Below the pieces are notes generated by a model that saw only the letters and a program-made list of their open reading frames with translations, was not told the DNA's origin and did not search any database. A program made the position numbers and the translations under genes. This document shows, one piece after another, positions 5,366-7,295 of a stretch of 7,295 nt of DNA. The stretch is from Sulfitobacter sp. (GTDB taxonomy: Bacteria; Pseudomonadota; Alphaproteobacteria; Rhodobacterales; Rhodobacteraceae), in assembly GCA_024636405.1 (NCBI GenBank), contig JAGXHC010000138.1, forward strand, positions 1-7,295. The letters run 5' to 3'. Every line of letters starts with the position of its first letter. The first letter of the stretch is position 1.

Positions 5366-6370
5366 ATGGCCGAGACCCGCAAGACCAAGCTTTTGATCAT
5401 CGGCTCAGGCCCGGCAGGCTATACTGCCGGCGTCTATGGCAGCCGTGCCATGCTGGAGCCCATTCTGGTGCAGGGCATCGAACCCGGCGGGCAGCTGACC
5501 ACCACGACAGAGGTGGAAAACTGGCCCGGCGATACCGAGGTGCAGGGCCCGGATCTGATGATACGTATGCAAGCCCACGCCAAGGCCATGGGTACGGAGA
5601 TCATCGGAGACATCATAACCGATCTGGATCTGTCCAGCCGTCCGTTTCATGCAAAGGGCGATAGCGGGACGACCTATGTGGCCGATGCTGTTGTGCTGGC
5701 AACCGGCGCGCGCGCCAAATGGCTGGGGCTGGAGAGCGAGGAAAAGTTCAAAGGTTTCGGTGTCAGCGCCTGCGCCACCTGCGACGGCTTCTTTTATCGC
5801 GGACAGGAGATCGTGGTAATCGGCGGCGGCAACACGGCGGTCGAAGAGGCGCTTTTCCTGACCAATTTCGCGTCCAAGGTGACGCTGATCCACCGCCGCG
5901 ACGAGTTGCGGGCGGAAAAGATCCTGATAAACCGGTTGGAAAAGAATCCAAAGATCGAACCGCTTTGGTTCCATGAGCTTGTCGAGGTCTATGGCGCAGA
6001 GAATCCACTGGGTGTCGAAGGGATAAAGGTCCGGCATACCAAGACCGGCGAGACTACGGATATTCCATGCAAGGGCGTTTTCGTCGCGATCGGGCATGCG
6101 CCCGCCAACGAGTTGGTCAAGGATACGCTTGAAACGCACATGGGCGGTTATGTCGTGACAAAGCCGGACAGTACCGAAACCTCCATCCCGGGCGTGTTTG
6201 CGGCAGGCGATCTGACGGACCACAAGTACCGGCAGGCAGTGACCAGCGCCGGCATGGGCTGTATGGCCGCGCTCGAAGCGGAACGGTTCCTGGCGGAAGT
6301 CGGTGACGATGCCGGTAAGGACACGTCGCTGCCCCTGGGCTATGGTGCCGAGGTGAAGGAGGGCGTTTGA
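5366..6370 (+). CDS. trxB: Thioredoxin reductase TrxB (NADPH, FAD)
   Basis: TrxB passes electrons from NADPH through FAD and a redox disulfide to thioredoxin in the cytoplasm. The protein has 334 residues, close to the low-molecular-weight bacterial class. Landmarks are the FAD-binding GSGPAG at 13-18, the redox-active CATCD at 136-140, the NADPH-binding GGGNTAVEEA at 153-162, HRRDELRAEK at 176-185 for the NADPH 2'-phosphate, and the second FAD block GVFAAGDLTD at 276-285 followed by YRQAVTSAGMGCMAA. The C-terminal ~18 residues are a small variable tail. ATG 5366 is preferred over an in-frame ATG at 5348 because GAGGA lies six bases upstream and the FAD motif then sits at the usual distance from the N-terminus. 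It is divergent from the Lrp-family gene and upstream of the sulfurylase gene, with no strong terminator between. Confidence 0.97.
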   Translation: MAETRKTKLLIIGSGPAGYTAGVYGSRAMLEPILVQGIEPGGQLTTTTEVENWPGDTEVQGPDLMIRMQAHAKAMGTEIIGDIITDLDLSSRPFHAKGDSGTTYVADAVVLATGARAKWLGLESEEKFKGFGVSACATCDGFFYRGQEIVVIGGGNTAVEEALFLTNFASKVTLIHRRDELRAEKILINRLEKNPKIEPLWFHELVEVYGAENPLGVEGIKVRHTKTGETTDIPCKGVFVAIGHAPANELVKDTLETHMGGYVVTKPDSTETSIPGVFAAGDLTDHKYRQAVTSAGMGCMAALEAERFLAEVGDDAGKDTSLPLGYGAEVKEGV

Positions 6371-6425
6371 GCTCTGCAAAAATCGCGCACCAGCTTTGCA
6401 AATTTGCGAAAACGGGTAGAAACCC

Positions 6426-6455
6426 TTGAAACTGTCAGCATCAAGCGGCTAGGAC
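6426..6455 (+). promoter_or_regulatory. Candidate promoter of the ATP sulfurylase gene
   Basis: TTGAAA (6426-6431) is followed after 18 bp by TAGGAC (6450-6455), or after 17 bp by CTAGGA. The -35 is good, the -10 moderate. It would give a leader of about 35 bases. The region upstream also holds the perfect 10-bp palindrome GCAAATTTGC (6398-6407) and a weak hairpin, GGGT-AGAA-ACCC (6414-6425). Read-through from trxB remains possible. Confidence 0.35.
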
Positions 6456-6495
6456 GCGGCCTGATGGTGCAATTTCCCCTGTAACGAGATCAAAT

Positions 6496-7295
6496 ATGCA
6501 AACGCCGAACCTTTCGCCGATCCCCGAACTTTATGTTTCCTACGACTCCGCCCAGAAGATGAAGGGCGAGGCCGCCAACCTCACCAGCCATGATCTGACG
6601 CCGCGCCAGATTTGCGATCTGGAACTGCTGATGAACGGCGGGTTCAATCCGCTGAAAGGGTTCTTGTCAGAAGCTGATTACAACGGCGTCGTGGAAGATA
6701 TGCGGCTTGCGGACGGAACGCTTTGGCCGATGCCGATCAACCTTGACGTATCCGAGGATTTTGCCGCCAAGCTGGAACTCGGACAGGATATCGCACTGCG
6801 CGATCAGGAGGGCGTGATTCTCGCCACGATGACCGTCACGGACCGTTGGCAGCCGGACAAGGCGAATGAGGCAGCCAAGGTGTTTGGAGCGGACGACGAT
6901 GCGCATCCTGCAGTGAACTACCTGCACAATCAGGCCGGCAAGATTTACCTCGGCGGGCCGATCACCGGCATCCAGCAGCCTGTCCACTACGATTTCCGCG
7001 GGCGCCGCGACACGCCAAATGAATTGCGCGCATACTTTCGCAAGATGGGCTGGCGCAAGGTGGTGGCGTTCCAGACGCGCAACCCGCTGCACCGCGCGCA
7101 TCAGGAACTCACCTTCCGTGCTGCGCGGGAATCGCAGGCGAACTTGCTGATCCATCCGGTTGTCGGCCTGACCAAACCCGGCGACGTGGATCACTTCACC
7201 CGCGTACGTTGCTACGAGGCGGTCTTGGACAAATACCCCGCCGCCACCACGGCGATGTCCCTGCTGAACCTGGCAATGCGCATGGCAGGCCCGCG
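6496..7295 (+). CDS. sat: ATP sulfurylase, 5' part (probably bifunctional Sat/APS kinase), runs off the edge
   Basis: The first 266 residues of an ATP sulfurylase, which makes adenylyl sulfate (APS) from sulfate and ATP, the entry step of sulfate assimilation. The frame is open to the right edge. The PUA-like N-terminal domain covers about residues 1-165 (DLELLMNGGFNPLKGFL at 41-57; IALRDQEGVILA at 99-110). The catalytic domain then begins, with the nucleotide-binding QTRNPLHRAH at 193-202 and IHPVVGLTKPGDVDH at 219-233. In Rhodobacterales this type is usually fused at its C-terminus to an adenylylsulfate kinase (CysC) domain; that part lies outside the window, so bifunctionality is inferred. 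ATG 6496 has only a weak purine-rich site (CGAGA) upstream, but the N-terminal MQTPNLSPIPELYVSYDSAQ fits the family start. Confidence 0.94.
   Translation, partial: MQTPNLSPIPELYVSYDSAQKMKGEAANLTSHDLTPRQICDLELLMNGGFNPLKGFLSEADYNGVVEDMRLADGTLWPMPINLDVSEDFAAKLELGQDIALRDQEGVILATMTVTDRWQPDKANEAAKVFGADDDAHPAVNYLHNQAGKIYLGGPITGIQQPVHYDFRGRRDTPNELRAYFRKMGWRKVVAFQTRNPLHRAHQELTFRAARESQANLLIHPVVGLTKPGDVDHFTRVRCYEAVLDKYPAATTAMSLLNLAMRMAGP

Noticed and set aside
5405..6379. 324-codon open frame on the minus strand opposite trxB
   Set aside because: It mirrors trxB codons, shows no recognisable domain and has no ribosome binding site of note.
6396..6410. Possible manganese-regulator (Mur) box around TGCAAATTTGC
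   Set aside because: The half-sites resemble the alphaproteobacterial Mur motif but are about 3 bp too close together, and sat is not an expected target.
6414..6425. Hairpin GGGT-AGAA-ACCC as a trxB terminator
   Set aside because: Only a 4-bp stem and no T-run; too weak to call.
6667..7194. 175-codon minus-strand frame opposite the sulfurylase gene
   Set aside because: Antisense to a strongly conserved enzyme; no motif seen.

Overview
The window looks like chromosomal core DNA from a marine-type alphaproteobacterium of the Rhodobacterales (Roseobacter group or close kin). This rests on four things: the moderately high G+C; the protein sequences, above all the ATP sulfurylase with its long roseobacter-like N-terminus and the Hint-domain protein; the gene set; and the short, tightly overlapping operon. 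No phage, transposon, CRISPR array, rRNA or tRNA is visible.

Layout, left to right. Bases 1-213 hold no gene. They carry a plus-strand terminator that probably ends a gene left of the window, and two near-consensus DnaA-box-like words 20 bp apart. A small UbiK-family gene (minus, 214-459) is divergent from a three-gene operon on the plus strand: lgt (lipoprotein diacylglyceryl transferase), a MidA/NDUFAF7-type methyltransferase, and pgeF (YfiH/laccase-domain protein). The operon genes overlap by 4 bp at both junctions, so they are probably translationally coupled. lgt has no Shine-Dalgarno sequence and only one possible start, and may be leaderless.

Bases 3230-3936 form an intergenic-rich stretch around a 46-residue, very basic protein (3496-3636) that has its own ribosome binding site and a textbook terminator. 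Next comes a 257-residue Hint (Hedgehog/intein-fold) protein whose expected nucleophilic Cys appears to be Ala. The DNA upstream of the small gene and upstream of the Hint gene shares two short sequence elements in the same order, which is the most unusual pattern in the window.

The Hint gene ends tail-to-tail with an Lrp/AsnC-family regulator on the minus strand; their stop codons share the palindrome TTAA. The regulator is divergent from trxB (thioredoxin reductase). The 158 bp between them holds an interrupted palindrome exactly between the regulator's candidate -35 and -10 boxes, plus a 7-bp word repeated at a 21 bp interval. trxB is followed in the same direction by the 5' part of an ATP sulfurylase gene (probably the bifunctional Sat/CysC fusion), which runs off the right edge. 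The right third thus groups thiol redox, sulfate activation and an Lrp-type regulator. Joint control is plausible but is inference only.

Most genes are well-known families. I see no clear new multi-gene system; the best leads are the small basic protein, the nucleophile-less Hint protein and the paired elements upstream of them.
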